Positions 1-9,680 of a stretch of 30,628 nucleotides of DNA are shown piece by piece. Position numbers and translations under genes: made by a program. This DNA comes from Prorocentrum cordatum. Its lineage: Eukaryota > Sar > Dinophyceae > Prorocentrales > Prorocentraceae. The notes under the pieces were generated by a model. It was not told where the DNA came from, did no database searches, and worked only from the letters and a program-made list of their open reading frames with translations. Within the stretch, counting starts at the first letter, position 1, and each line of letters begins with the position of its first letter. The DNA lies in assembly GCA_963575745.1 (NCBI GenBank), contig CAUYUJ010019933.1, forward strand, positions 137,091-167,718, read 5' to 3'.

Positions 1-218
1 GTCAAATACGATTATTCCCAACCCCTTCTGAAACTGTTGCTGGGTCATACAAGGAAGCACGCACGCCACTCCTCCAGCAGCGCGATCATGAATAGATGCA
101 ACCACCGCGAAGTCCAACCGCCGTAAAAAACACTTGATACGCGAGCTCTGCCTCTGTCCCATGTGCCTCTTGCGATCCCCAAAAAATCCCATGTAACCTT
201 GCAAACTGTCGAATTGTG

Positions 219-1235
219 TCACACTCCTTGCGCCTGATGTCTTGCTGATGATGGAAGAAGGGCTCGGTAATTCCACGTTCCGATCCTCACCGTCTCAGAC
301 GACGACCTCACACGCTCCCACACACATAAGATCTGGCTACATACTCCACTGCACCGACCGTTCATCCGCGTAGGAATGGGCAGAGAAAGCATCCTGCATC
401 TTCGCCTGGTCCACGCGTTTGTCCGCGACCGCTGCGTAGTTCCATAATAGGCGAGACCCCGCCGACATCGGGCCACCTGCCTCAACCGCGACGGTCCCCC
501 CCCCCCCCCGAAGAAGACGATACCCTTGCTCCTGTCGCGCTTGATCCGCGCCGTCGGGTGTATATCATTCGCGATATGGGCCAGCTTCTTTGCTTGCACC
601 TCAACACGCACTGGCTTCGGTGACTTGTCCAATCCCACACACACCCTCGCTTGCCCACAGTCCGTGGATGGAGCCGAGAAATTATTCCAGACACCTTCAG
701 CATATCGAAGAGCTCGACGAGCCGCTCGTACTTTGCGTTGACCAGCGCCTTGGTCGCCAGCCATCTGGATCGCGCAGCGACGCCCAGGGGAGCTGCCCAG
801 GAACTTCCATTGGCCACCCTGGAGGCCCGCCTTCAGCAACCACGGGGCGAGCACCCTCTCAACCTCAGCCAGCGGCGCCACCGCAGACAGATTGGCCACC
901 ATGATCGCGGGGTCGGGCGCACGACCCCAGGACTCAAGACACGCGTAGCCCTTGATGGGAATGGCCCGCTCGGCCACGAACAACTCCTTCCGCAACTTCT
1001 CGATCTCTGAGCGCATCGTATCACTATATGGAATGAGCGTGTGCTGCGTCGCATGTAGCTGGTCCAGCTCTCCCCGAACCTGTTGGTTGACACGCTCTTG
1101 ATTACTTGCCACAGCCTTGACCAGCTGTGTCGCGTGGGTCGATATATCCTGGACCATCGCGTGTTTGCATGTGTTGATCTTGGCGACAATGGAACTCTGG
1201 ATTTCCAATTTGAATGACAACAGCAGGTCATCCAC
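219..1235 (-). pseudogene. LINE N-terminal (ORF1-like) coding remnant: coiled coil plus RNA-binding-like region
   Basis: This is the longest open stretch of the LINE, 338 codons with a GTG at its nominal start. The true sense frame probably enters from the frame upstream near 1290. Residues 1-95 are rich in heptad-spaced L, I and V with E, K and Q, compatible with a coiled coil. Residues about 100-240 form a mixed alpha/beta-like region with conserved-looking KSPKPVRVEV and RIKRDRSKGI. The poly-G stretch near residue 243 is a homopolymer frameshift: the translation after it is off-frame until the endonuclease start RIGTWNYRAL near residue 320. The ORF1-like role is inferred from its position ahead of the endonuclease domain. 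Confidence 0.6.
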
Positions 1236-1634
1236 CTGCTGTGAGGAAGAGGATGAGGCCGCAGAGGAAGCCTCTGGGCACGCTGGGGAGAACGTCCACG
1301 GGCCAGTGGGGAGGCATCAAGTCGCTGCGGGGGCGGGCCGATGTTCGTGAGTCCTTTGCCACGACCCTTCCACGGGTCGTGTTCAGGCATGGGGTCAGGG
1401 GCAGCAGCACCAGAAGACAGAGGACCGATAAGCTCATTCGCAGCATCCCCCTCTGCCTGGGAGATGAGAACCTTGGCTGACTGCTCAGCATGTGATCGGT
1501 CAGCATATCGTTGGGCATGCGCTGGCATCGAAGCAGGACAGAGTCTGCGGGCTCAGGCAGAAGAGAGCGCACGAGACCAGAAGAGGTCCAGTGAGCGTAT
1601 GCAAAGAATGAGGTCGATGTTAGTCGCACAGCGG

Positions 1635-1656
1635 CTTGAGCCAAAATGGCTACGGA
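1635..1656 (-). other. Relict dinoflagellate spliced-leader (dinoSL) sequence
   Basis: The reverse complement of this stretch begins TCCGTAGCCATTTT and ends GGCTCAAG. It matches all 22 positions of the published dinoflagellate spliced leader, whose first base may be T, A or G. In an SL RNA gene the leader is followed by a GT splice donor. Here it is followed by CCGCTGTGCG and then LINE sequence. It is therefore a relict of a mature trans-spliced mRNA copied back into DNA, not an SL RNA gene. The element's 5' boundary coincides exactly with the leader's first base; beyond it lies the CTC tract. Confidence 0.93.
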
Positions 1657-1663
1657 GAAGTGT

Positions 1664-1965
1664 GAACTCCTCCTCCTCCTCCTCCTCCTCTGGACCCTCC
1701 TCCTCCTCCTCCTTTTCCTCCTCCTCCTCCTCCCTCCCTCCTCCCTCCTCCCTCGCCTTTCTCCTCCTCCTCCACCTCCACCTCATCGTTCTCCTCTCCC
1801 TCCGCCTCCTCCTCTCTCCTGCTCCTCCCACTCTCTCCTCCTCCTCCTCTTCCTCCTCCTCCTCCTGCTCCTCCTCCTCATCAGCATCATCGTCCTCCTC
1901 ATTCTTGTCTCCTCCTCCTACTCCTCCTCCTCTTCCTCCTCCTCCACCTCTTCCTCCTGAACCCT
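1664..1965. repeat. (CTC)n polypyrimidine tract, interrupted
   Basis: About 300 bp of CTC/TCC triplets lie on the plus strand, with TCCCTC and CTT interruptions and a short CAT-like patch near 1879-1892. No credible coding content. It abuts the spliced-leader end of the LINE almost directly, so it was probably the insertion site or grew beside it. Confidence 0.9.
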
Positions 1966-2040
1966 TCACACACCCCGAGCGAACGCCACCCACTTCTGGG
2001 AGCGGTGGTGCAGTCCCGGATCGCTTGCTCGCCCGTGGTG

Positions 2041-2140
2041 NNNNNNNNNNNNNNNNNNNNNNNNNNNNNNNNNNNNNNNNNNNNNNNNNNNNNNNNNNNN
2101 NNNNNNNNNNNNNNNNNNNNNNNNNNNNNNNNNNNNNNNN
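2041..2140. other. Assembly gap of 100 N
   Basis: Exactly 100 N, the usual placeholder for a scaffold join of unknown length. The right side opens directly into a CAT array, so the assembly probably broke in the repeat. Adjacency across the gap is not proven by sequence. Confidence 0.99.
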
Positions 2141-2396
2141 GCATCATCAGCATCATGATCACCATCATCATCATCAGCAGTATCGCCATCATCATCAGCA
2201 TCATCATCAGCATCATCATCAGCATCATCATAATACTCCTCCTCATCATCAGCATCATCAGCATCATCATCATCGTCATCATCATCACCATCATCATCAG
2301 CATCCTCATCATCATCATCAGCATCATCAGCATCATCATCAGCAGCATCCTCATCCACATCAGTATCATCATCATCATCATCATCCACATCAGCAT

Positions 2397-2427
<31 letters not shown>

Positions 2428-2645
2428 ATCATCACGATCATCATCATCATCGCCATCAGCAGCAGCATCATCATCAGTATCATCATCAGCAACAGCATTA
2501 TGATCATCAACATCATCATCAGCGTCAGCATCATCAACATCAGTATCATCAGCATCAGCATCACCATCGTCGTCGTCATCGTCGTCACCGTCGTAGTCGT
2601 CGACGTCGTCGTCACCATCATCGTCATCATCATCAGCATCAGAAG
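2141..2645. repeat. CAT-type trinucleotide array 1, interrupted
   Basis: About 505 bp of CAT/ATC/TCA triplets on the plus strand with frequent CAG, CAC, CAA and CGT variants, and a GTC-rich patch near 2565-2620. It stays in triplet phase almost throughout, which gives spurious open frames of poly-His, poly-Ile or poly-Ser. The left end is lost in the gap. Confidence 0.95.
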
Positions 2646-2675
2646 GCCGACCGCCACGCAAAGGAGGGGGCCAGC

Positions 2676-3525
2676 ATGTGGGGCCATTGGCCCGAGCGTG
2701 CGTTGGCGGCGGAAGGAGCTCATTCCCTGGCGAAGCAGACGGCGCGGTGGATCGGGCAGTCCTCAGTCTGGTGGCAGTCGCAGGCGCCGGACGCGGAGGG
2801 CATCCCAAGCGAGACGATGATCGAGCTGGACGAGATGCCCCCAGGGCTGCAGGAGGCCTACGACGAGGCCAACGGCGAGTCAGGCGCTCAGGCCGGTCAT
2901 CCGCTGGTTGGGCCACCACCTCGTGGAGTACGAGAGCGAGCAGGGCGAGAGGGGGCTCGCGTGCAGGAGGTGCGGGGCGAATGGCGCCCAGGGCCACCTG
3001 CAGGTGAAGAAGAGGAGAGGAGAGCTCCTGTTCCAGGAGTGCAGAGGGGAGCAGAGGGGCTGCAAGGAGCAGCTCAAGAGACAGAGGAAGGGGCTGCACC
3101 CGCTGCCGTCGAGGGGGGCGTGCAGGTACGACTTCAAGGAGGGCGCCGGCGGAGACCTGTGGCAGGAACTGGAGGCGGCGGCTGGCGAGCTGCAGGAGGT
3201 GCAGGAGCCTGCCCCAGGGAGGAGGCCACGACCAGGAGGAGGCGAAGGGCGAGGAGACCAGGGGGCATACGGCGGCACTCTGCCGCTGAAGCCCCTGCAG
3301 GACGTCGTCAAGGCGTACGGCGTCGACGAGGAGGGCCTCCTGGCCCTAGGCAGGAGGGCGCGTGCGGCCAAGGCGGAGGCTGCCAGGGAGGCGGCAGACG
3401 GCTGCACCGAGGAGGCGGCGAGGGCGAGGTCCCGCGCTGATGAGGGCAGCGCGAGGTCTCGGCCTGTGCGCGGAGGGCGCGCCAGGCCGAAGGCGAGGGC
3501 AGCCGTGCGAGGCAGGGCAGCCTGA
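2676..3525 (+). pseudogene. Hypothetical gene remnant with a CxxCG zinc-ribbon-like module, frameshifted
   Basis: The frame opening at the ATG at 2676 reads MWGHWPERAL and later DEMPPGLQEAYDEAN, which looks protein-like. Near 2895-2915 the plausible sense shifts to another frame, giving GHHLVEYESEQG, then ACRRCGANG, a later ECRGEQRGC, and LKRQRKGLHP. This frame continues as an Ala/Glu/Arg-rich tail to a TGA ending at 3525. The paired CxxC and Cx7C spacing suggests a zinc-binding module. I associate the GHxL...CxxCG...GxHP pattern with recurrent dinoflagellate proteins, but that is recollection rather than a search result. A short intron instead of a frameshift near 2900 would also explain the frame change. 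CAT arrays lie on both sides. Confidence 0.4.
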
Positions 3526-3650
3526 GGACGGGTGGCGGGCCAGCTGCGAGGCAGAGGACCCAGCAGGGCAGCCGTGCGAGGCAGGGCGGCCTGAGGAGGG
3601 TGCCGGCGAGGTGGGCGAAGCTGGCCTGCGAGGCAGGGCGGCCAGGGGTC
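3494..3650. repeat. GC-rich tandem repeat, about 69-bp period
   Basis: The motif AGCCGTGCGAGGCAGGGC begins at 3500 and again at 3570, followed each time by AGCCTGAGGA or GGCCTGAGGA. A partial third copy (TGCGAGGCAGGGCGGCC) lies near 3627. It overlaps the 3' end of the zinc-ribbon-like frame, and the TGA stop ending that frame falls inside the first copy. Confidence 0.75.
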
Positions 3651-3763
3651 AGAAACCAGCGCGGGCTGGGTTGAAGGTTGAGCGGCGCGGGCGCAGCGGG
3701 CGCGCGCGCAGCTCGCGCGGGCGGCCCGACCGCTCGCGCCCCGTCAGAGACCGTCAGAAACCA
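3651..3763. other. GC-rich spacer
   Basis: GCGC-rich sequence ending in a short direct repeat (CCGTCAGAGACCGTCAGAAACCATCAG) that grades into the next CAT array. No gene seen. Confidence 0.5.
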
Positions 3764-4348
3764 TCAGCATCAGAAGCATCACCATTATCCTTAGCAGCAT
3801 CAGCATCAGCATCATCGTCGCCATCATCATCAACATTCACACCATCACCATCACCATCATCATAGGCAGCAGCAGCAACATCATCACCATCATCGTCGTC
3901 ATCATCAACAACAGCATCATTCACAACAGCAACAGCATCATAACCAGGACCGCCACCGCGGTCAGCATCATCACGAGCATCAACATCACCATCATCTACA
4001 ACATCGTCATCATCATCAACACCAGCATGCACATATTCAGCATCGTCACCACCGTCACCCACAACAACACGATCTTCATCGTCATAAGCATCATCAGCAT
4101 CACAATCACCACCGTCATATTTCAGCATCGGCACCAGTATCATCATCATCATCACCACCATGAGCATCATCATCATAATCATCAACATAATCAACATGAT
4201 CGTCCTCATCACCATCGTCATCACCATCATCACCATGTTCATGACCATGACCATGACAATCAACATCACCACCATCAACCTCATCAACAACAGCAAATTC
4301 ATCAGCATCATCATCAGCAGCATCGTCATCTTAGTCATCAGCATCGAG
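3764..4348. repeat. CAT-type trinucleotide array 2, interrupted
   Basis: About 585 bp of diverged CAT triplets on plus. It carries recognisable non-microsatellite signatures (CACCGTCATATTTCAGCATC near 4110; CATGACAATCAACATCACC near 4250; CATCAACAACAGCA near 4284) that recur in array 3. The two arrays therefore share ancestry. Confidence 0.93.
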
Positions 4349-4382
4349 AGAGCGTGATCCACGGCGCTTTACTATGGAAAAT

Positions 4383-4626
4383 TCCCCCCCTCCTCTGGAA
4401 CCCGGGGTTCACCCCCCCCTCCGAAAACCACCACTTCCCCTGCTCGAACCCCGACCCCCCCTCCCTTCCCCCGGCCCCCCCCCTAACCCCTCCCCCCCCC
4501 TCCGGAAAACCGGGGGGGTCACTACCGATTCGAACCCCCCCCCTCCAGAAAACCGGGGGGGGTCACTACCGGTTCGAACCCCCCCCACTCGCCGCCAGCA
4601 AACGACTCCCGGGAACCCACCACCGT
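4383..4626. repeat. C-tract repeat units, left (direct) arm of a mirrored block
   Basis: Contains at least two adjacent units of about 44 bp. Each has GAAAACCGGGGGG, then GTCACTACCGRTTCGAACC, then a C tract (near 4503-4543 and 4548-4588). The second unit continues into CTCGCCGCCAGCAAACGACTCCCG (about 4590-4613). The same unit and its continuation reappear in reverse complement at 5529-5700. Poly-C runs make G-quadruplex formation on the minus strand likely. Confidence 0.8.
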
Positions 4627-5530
4627 CCTCACAACCGCCGTCCCCACCACCACTGTCCCACTGTCCCAACTGTCTGTTCCCACCACTGTCCCCACTGTCC
4701 CCACCAGAGCCCCAACCACTGTCGCACTGTCCCCACTGTCCCCACCACTGTTCCCACCACGGTCCCACTCTCCCCAGTCCCCGCTGTCCCCACCACTGTC
4801 CCACTGTCCTCACCACCGTCCCAGTGTCCCCACTGTCCCCGCCGCTGTCCCACTGAGCTGTCCTACTGTTCCCACCACTGTCCCACTGTCCCCAATGTCC
4901 TCACTGTCCCCACCACTGTCCCCATCGCACCACTGTCCCATCACCCCACCACCGTCGTCACCACCACCCTCACCACTGTCCCCACCACCACCGTCCCCAC
5001 CCCTGTCCCACTGTCCCCACTGTCCCCACCACTGCCCCACTGTCCGCGCCACTGTCCCACCGTCCCAACTGTTTCTACCATTGTCCCCACTGTGCCCACC
5101 AGTGCCCCCACCAGTGTCTCACTGTCCCACTGTCCACACCGCTGTCCCCACCACAGTCCCAATCTCCCCATTGTCCCCACTGTCCCCACCGTTGTCCCAG
5201 TCTCCACCGTCCCCGCCATTGTCCCACTGTCCCCCCTGCCCCCACCGCTGTCCCACTGTGCTGTCCCACTGTCCCCAATGTCCCCACCACTGTCCCACTG
5301 TCCCCACTGTCCCCACCACTCTCCCACCTGTACCACTGTCCCATTCTCCCACCACCGTCCTCACCACCGCCCTCACCGCTGCGCCCACCACTACTGTCCC
5401 CACCACTGTTCCACTGTCCCCGCTGTTCCCACCACTGCCCCACTGTTCCCTCACCGCTGCACGCCACTGTCCCCACCACCACCGTCCCCATCACTGTCCC
5501 AGTGTCCCCACCACTGTCCCACTGTCCCGA
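4614..5530. repeat. CACTGTCCC / CACTGTCCCCAC minisatellite
   Basis: About 920 bp built from 9- and 12-bp variants of CACTGTCCC(CAC). The minus strand has regularly spaced G3-G4 runs (GGGACAGTGGGG). Open frames on both strands are repeat artefacts (Pro/Cys/His-rich on plus; Gly/Trp/Thr/Val-rich on minus). The block is flanked by inverted copies of the C-tract unit. Confidence 0.92.
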
Positions 5531-5712
5531 AGAGCGGGAATCGTTCGCCGGCGGCGAGGGGGGGTGGTTCGAACAGGTACTGACCCCCCCCTTTTCATGA
5601 TGGACTGGGGAAGAGGGGAGGGTTCGAACCTTTAGTGACCCCCCCCAATTTTCGAACAGGGGGGGGGACGGGTTGAGAACCCCAAGTGACCCCCCCTGAT
5701 TTTCGGCCAGCA
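5531..5712. repeat. C-tract repeat units, right (inverted) arm of the mirrored block
   Basis: The reverse complement reads CAGTACCTGTTCGAACC, a C tract, then CTCGCCGCCGGCGAACGATTCCCG, matching the left arm at about 4563-4613. Two more outward units (around 5625-5665 and 5665-5705) carry GTCACTAAAGGTTCGAACC- and GTCACTTGGGGTTC-like cores in the same inverted sense. Confidence 0.8.
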
Positions 5713-5728
5713 GCGGTGGAACACGCTC

Positions 5729-5865
5729 CTTCTCATCATCAACATATCTTCATCGCCATCATCATCATGAGCATCACGACTACCACCGTCATAATTCAGC
5801 ATCATACCATCAACATCAACATCAGTATCATCAGTATCATCAGTATCATCAGTATCGTCATCGTG

Positions 5866-5932
<67 letters not shown>

Positions 5933-6363
5933 GCATCAGCATCATCAGCATCACCACCACCATCATCACCACCACCATCGCCCTCATCATCACAATCGTC
6001 GACACCATCATCAACGTTTCCATGACCATGACAATCAACATCACTACCACCAACCACATCAACAACAGCAGAGTCACCATCATCACATTCATCACCATCT
6101 CCATAAGCAGCAACAACATAATCATCATCACCATCATCAGCACCGTCAGCATTATCATCATCGTCGACATCGTCATGATCAGCACGACGAGCGTAATCAT
6201 CGTCATCGTCATCATAATCAGCATCATTATGAGCATCATCTGCATCAGCATCATCATGAGCATCATAATCGTCATCAGCATCAGCATCATCAACAGCCTC
6301 AGCATCACCAGCAGCAGCAACATCATCATGAGCTACAGCATCATCATCACAACCATCATCATC

Positions 6364-6425
<62 letters not shown>

Positions 6426-6776
6426 GATCATCGTCGCCACCATCATCATCACCATCAGCACCGTCAGCATCATCATCGTCATCGTCATGATCATCATCAC
6501 GAGCGTAATCATCGTCATCGTCATCAGAGTCAGCATCATCATCATGAGCATCATCTGCATCAGCATCATCATCATGAGCATCAGAATCGTCATCATCATC
6601 ATCAGCATCATCAACAGTCTCAGCATCACCAGCAGCAGCATCATCATGAGCTACAGCATCATCATCACAACCATCATCATCAGATTCATCACCATCATCA
6701 TCATGATCATCGTCGTCATCATCAGCATCACCACCACCATCATCACCATCATCACCACCATCTCATGATCCACCAC
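5729..6776. repeat. CAT-type trinucleotide array 3, containing a 318-bp tandem duplication
   Basis: About 1,050 bp of CAT triplets on plus, with pure runs near 5875-5932 and 6355-6425. The diverged parts form a tandem duplication. CACCGTCAGC occurs at 6141 and 6459, and AGCTACAGCA at 6331 and 6649, both exactly 318 bp apart, with many shared interruptions between. Signatures near 5780 and 6015-6070 match array 2. Open frames up to 360 codons are repeat artefacts. Confidence 0.95.
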
Positions 6777-7515
6777 CGTGCCTCGCCACCGATCCTGAAG
6801 GCACGGAAACGATGTGCCCTCAGGTCCTTGCCCTAATCCCCTAAGCCCCAATCCACACTTCTGAAGAGGTTTAGGGGTCCGGAGCCCAAATTCCCAAATC
6901 TCTTGAGGCTTCCCGCGTGCCCCCTGGGCCTTGTCGCATCTTGTCGCTTGACTCACGCCAACAGGGCCCCGAGACGGGACAAGAAGGCTCCAAGTGGCCC
7001 CAGCTCCAAGTGGCCCCGACGACAGTCCAAGAGGGCCCCAAGTCGCCGAGCGATCGGCCTAGGATGCCCAAGGCGGCCCTCAGACGGCCGTCAGACGGCC
7101 CAAGTGGCGTCCAAGACGCCCCAAGAGGCCTCCAAGAGGCCTCCCAAGAGGGCTCCAAGCATGAGGCCAGAACCCATGACTTCGCCAGGCTTTCAAAAAG
7201 ATCTTGGCGCTCTCGCCGTTGCGGCTTCCCGACGCTCCACAATGGCCCACGAGGCCCCCCAGCCGCGGGGCGCTCCGCGCGGCGATATAGCCCAGTCGCG
7301 CGTGAGCTCCTTCCAGAAATCTGGGATCTTCTCGGTTCCTGGAGTAAGCCTCCGGGATGCCCGCGCCGGCGGGCCACCTAAGGCTGGTCCCCAACTTGCC
7401 CCAGAAAGGCTTGAGCCCCAGAGGCGAAAGGAGGGGAAATAGCAAGGCAAAGGCAGAAGCAGGGAAATAGGACACTCTCGCAGCCCTGGGGGCCGAGAAA
7501 ACCCAACGTTTGCAA
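6777..7515. repeat. Spacer with AAGAGGCCTCC minisatellite and a hairpin
   Basis: About 740 bp between CAT arrays. At 6930-7180 there is a degenerate 10-12 bp repeat (CCAAGAGGCC, CCAAGTGGCCCC), the reverse-complement type of the TCTTGGGGCC repeat at 21380-23013. A hairpin lies at 6794-6824: CCTGAAGGCAC, a 9-nt loop, then GTGCCCTCAGG, with one mismatch that would be G-U in a minus-strand RNA. Overlapping frames on both strands show no convincing protein, and 7190-7515 shows nothing identifiable. Confidence 0.6.
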
Positions 7516-7523
7516 AAGAACTC

Positions 7524-7528
7524 ATCGG

Positions 7529-7625
<97 letters not shown>

Positions 7626-7697
7626 GTCATCAGCAGCAGCAGCAGCAGCATCAGCATCAGCATCAGCATCAGCATCAGCATCATCATCATCATCACC

Positions 7698-7728
<31 letters not shown>

Positions 7729-8430
7729 GCATCATTATCATCGTCCTCATCACCATCCTCCTCCTCCTTCTCCTCCTACTCCTTGTCGTCGTCAGCGTCG
7801 TCGTCATCATCACAGCAGCATCATCATCAGAATCAGCATCAGCATCATCATCACCATCACCATCACCATCACCATAACCATCAGCAGCAGCAGACTCATC
7901 GTCATCGCCATCGCCATCGTCATCGTCCCCCTCATCATCGTCATTGTCATCCTCCGCATCATCATCAGCATCATCATCAGCATCATCATCATCATCAACG
8001 TCAGCGTCATCATAATCAGCATCATGAGCATCATCAGTATCAGTATCATCATCGTGAGCGTCAGCATCACCATCATCAACAGTCTCAGCATCACAGCAGC
8101 AGCATCATCATGCGCACCAGCATCATCATCACTACAACCATCATCAGCATCATCATAATCACAGGCAGCAGCATCAGCATCATTGTCATCATCATCGTCA
8201 GCATCATCAGTGTCACCATCACCATCATCACCGTCATCAGCCATCAGCATCATCATCACCATCACCACCACAACCACCTGATGTATCGTCATCATCATCA
8301 CCAGCATTACCATCATCATCATCAGCAGCATCATCATCATCATAATCATCATCATCATCATCGTTGTCGTCGTCGCCGCCGCCGCGGCCGCCGTCGTTAT
8401 CGTCGTCGTCAGCGTCGTCGTTCTTCCATC
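7524..8430. repeat. CAT-type trinucleotide array 4
   Basis: It begins with a pure ATC run (about 7526-7625), followed by GCAGCATCAGCATCAG, CCT/CTC and GTC patches, and then diverged CAT. Near 8070-8155, AACAGTCTCAGCATCAC...CAGCAGCATCATCATG matches the interruption pattern of the array 3 duplication (6610-6660). A TCGTCGTCGCCGCCG patch (8362-8425) leads into (CTC)n at 8428-8464. Confidence 0.95.
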
Positions 8431-8464
8431 GTCCTCCTCCTCCTCCTCCTCCTCCTCCTCCTCT

Positions 8465-9004
8465 TCGGTCACTCCATTGACCCCTCCACGCCTCCCCCTG
8501 CCCATCCCCCTGCCACTTGCCCAATCATCCCCCATCAACCACGAAGACAACGATCAGACGCCCCATCCCTCCCCATTAATGGGACATTTGGAAAAACTAG
8601 GGCTGTCCGTGGCCGCAACATGCGCAGACTCGAACGGATGATACAAAACAACCTCGCGCCCCTCCGACCCCCGACGACGGCGGACGACACGACGGCGGCG
8701 ACAGAGCGACAAGACGGCGACGGCAAGACAACGGCCTTGCCGCGCTCCTCCCCGCCCTGGGGAACGGGGGACGGGGGAGGGGAGGGGCTTCTGATCCATG
8801 CCCCGGTGAACTGGTCCATACCACGGTGAACTGGTCCAGTCCCCGGTGGCAGCAGGAAATGGTCCAGCTTGCGAGCGCGCAACTGTGGCGAATGTTTCGA
8901 AGGACATCGTATTGGAAACGTTTGAAAACCAAGCTGGTGGGCTTGTGCAACCATCCACTTCCATGAAAAACACACCACGGAATGGATCAGTCGGTACGCG
9001 TTGA
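8465..9004. other. Unique spacer without a recognisable gene
   Basis: Both strands have frames of 100-150 codons, but composition and lack of motifs give no support for coding. The only structure I see is the short repeat at 8800-8870. The right end passes into the TAG array. Confidence 0.5.
8800..8870. repeat. CCCCGGTGAACTGGTCCA short tandem repeat
   Basis: Two and a half copies of an 18-20 bp motif: CCCCGGTGAACTGGTCCAT, ACCACGGTGAACTGGTCCAG, and the diverged CCCCGGTGGCAGCAGGAAATGGTCCAG. A related motif occurs inverted at 14060-14120. Confidence 0.7.
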
Positions 9005-9146
9005 AGTGGTAGTAGTAATTAATAGTATGAGTAGGTAGTAGCAGTAGTAGTAGTAGTAGCAGTGGTAGTAGTAGTCGTAGTAGTAGTCGTAGTAGTAGTA
9101 GAAGTAGCAGTAGTAGTAGTAGTAGCAGTAGTAGCAGTAGTAGAAA

Positions 9147-9205
<59 letters not shown>

Positions 9206-9334
9206 CTCGTAGTAATAGTAGTAGCAGTAGTAGTAGTATTAGTAGTAGCAGTAGTAGTAGTAGTAGTAGAAGTAGTAGTGGTAGTTGTAGTGGTAGTGGT
9301 GGTAGTAGTAGTAGTAGTGGTGGTAGTAGTAGTT

Positions 9335-9405
<71 letters not shown>

Positions 9406-9406
9406 C

Positions 9407-9468
<62 letters not shown>

Positions 9469-9549
9469 TAGTAGTAGTAGTAGTAGTTAGTAGTAGTAGT
9501 AGTAGTAGTGTAGTAGTAGTTAGTAGTAGTAGTAGTAGTAGTAGTAGTT

Positions 9550-9580
<31 letters not shown>

Positions 9581-9581
9581 C

Positions 9582-9613
<32 letters not shown>

Positions 9614-9642
9614 CAATAGCAGTAGTAGTAGTCGTGGTAGTG

Positions 9643-9680
<38 letters not shown>

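Larger units (their letters stand above)
1..1656 (-). mobile_element. 5' half of a degenerate LINE (non-LTR retrotransposon) beginning at a spliced leader
   Basis: Read on the minus strand, the element starts at the spliced leader (1656) and runs off the window's left edge. An N-terminal segment containing DPWKGRGKG (about 1385-1350) is followed by a coiled-coil-like stretch (about 1235-950, beginning DDLLLSFKLEIQ). A globular region follows (about 930-510, with VERVLAPWL, KSPKPVRVEV and ARIKRDRSKGIVFF). After a 14-C run (496-509 on plus) the sense frame shifts and reads LLWNYAAVADKRVDQ and then VQWSM. An endonuclease/exonuclease/phosphatase start motif, RIGTWNYRAL, lies at about 290-255. Its QETH-like motif is SQEAHGTEAE at about 175-140. 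At least three frame changes (near 1290, 500 and 230) and in-frame stops mark it as non-functional. The architecture matches dinoflagellate LINE polyproteins known to me; the RNA-binding role of the globular part is inferred. Confidence 0.8.

Noticed and set aside
1635-1656. SL RNA gene
   Set aside because: No GT donor or SL RNA intron follows the leader; LINE sequence follows directly.
1341-3440. A 699-codon open frame crossing the gap and CAT array
   Set aside because: It is open because CTC and CAT triplets contain no stops in that frame, and it spans 100 N. Only the end, from about 2676, has protein-like composition.
4563-4590. tRNA gene or tRNA-derived SINE, from GGTTCGAACC resembling a B box / T-arm
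   Set aside because: No A box, acceptor stem or anticodon arm can be folded around it. The motif is a palindrome embedded in C tracts and repeats several times.
5686-6768. Poly-His, poly-Ile, poly-Ser and poly-Asp proteins from CAT arrays here and elsewhere
   Set aside because: All stop-free triplet frames stay open at once with no start context, domain or codon bias. They are repeat artefacts.
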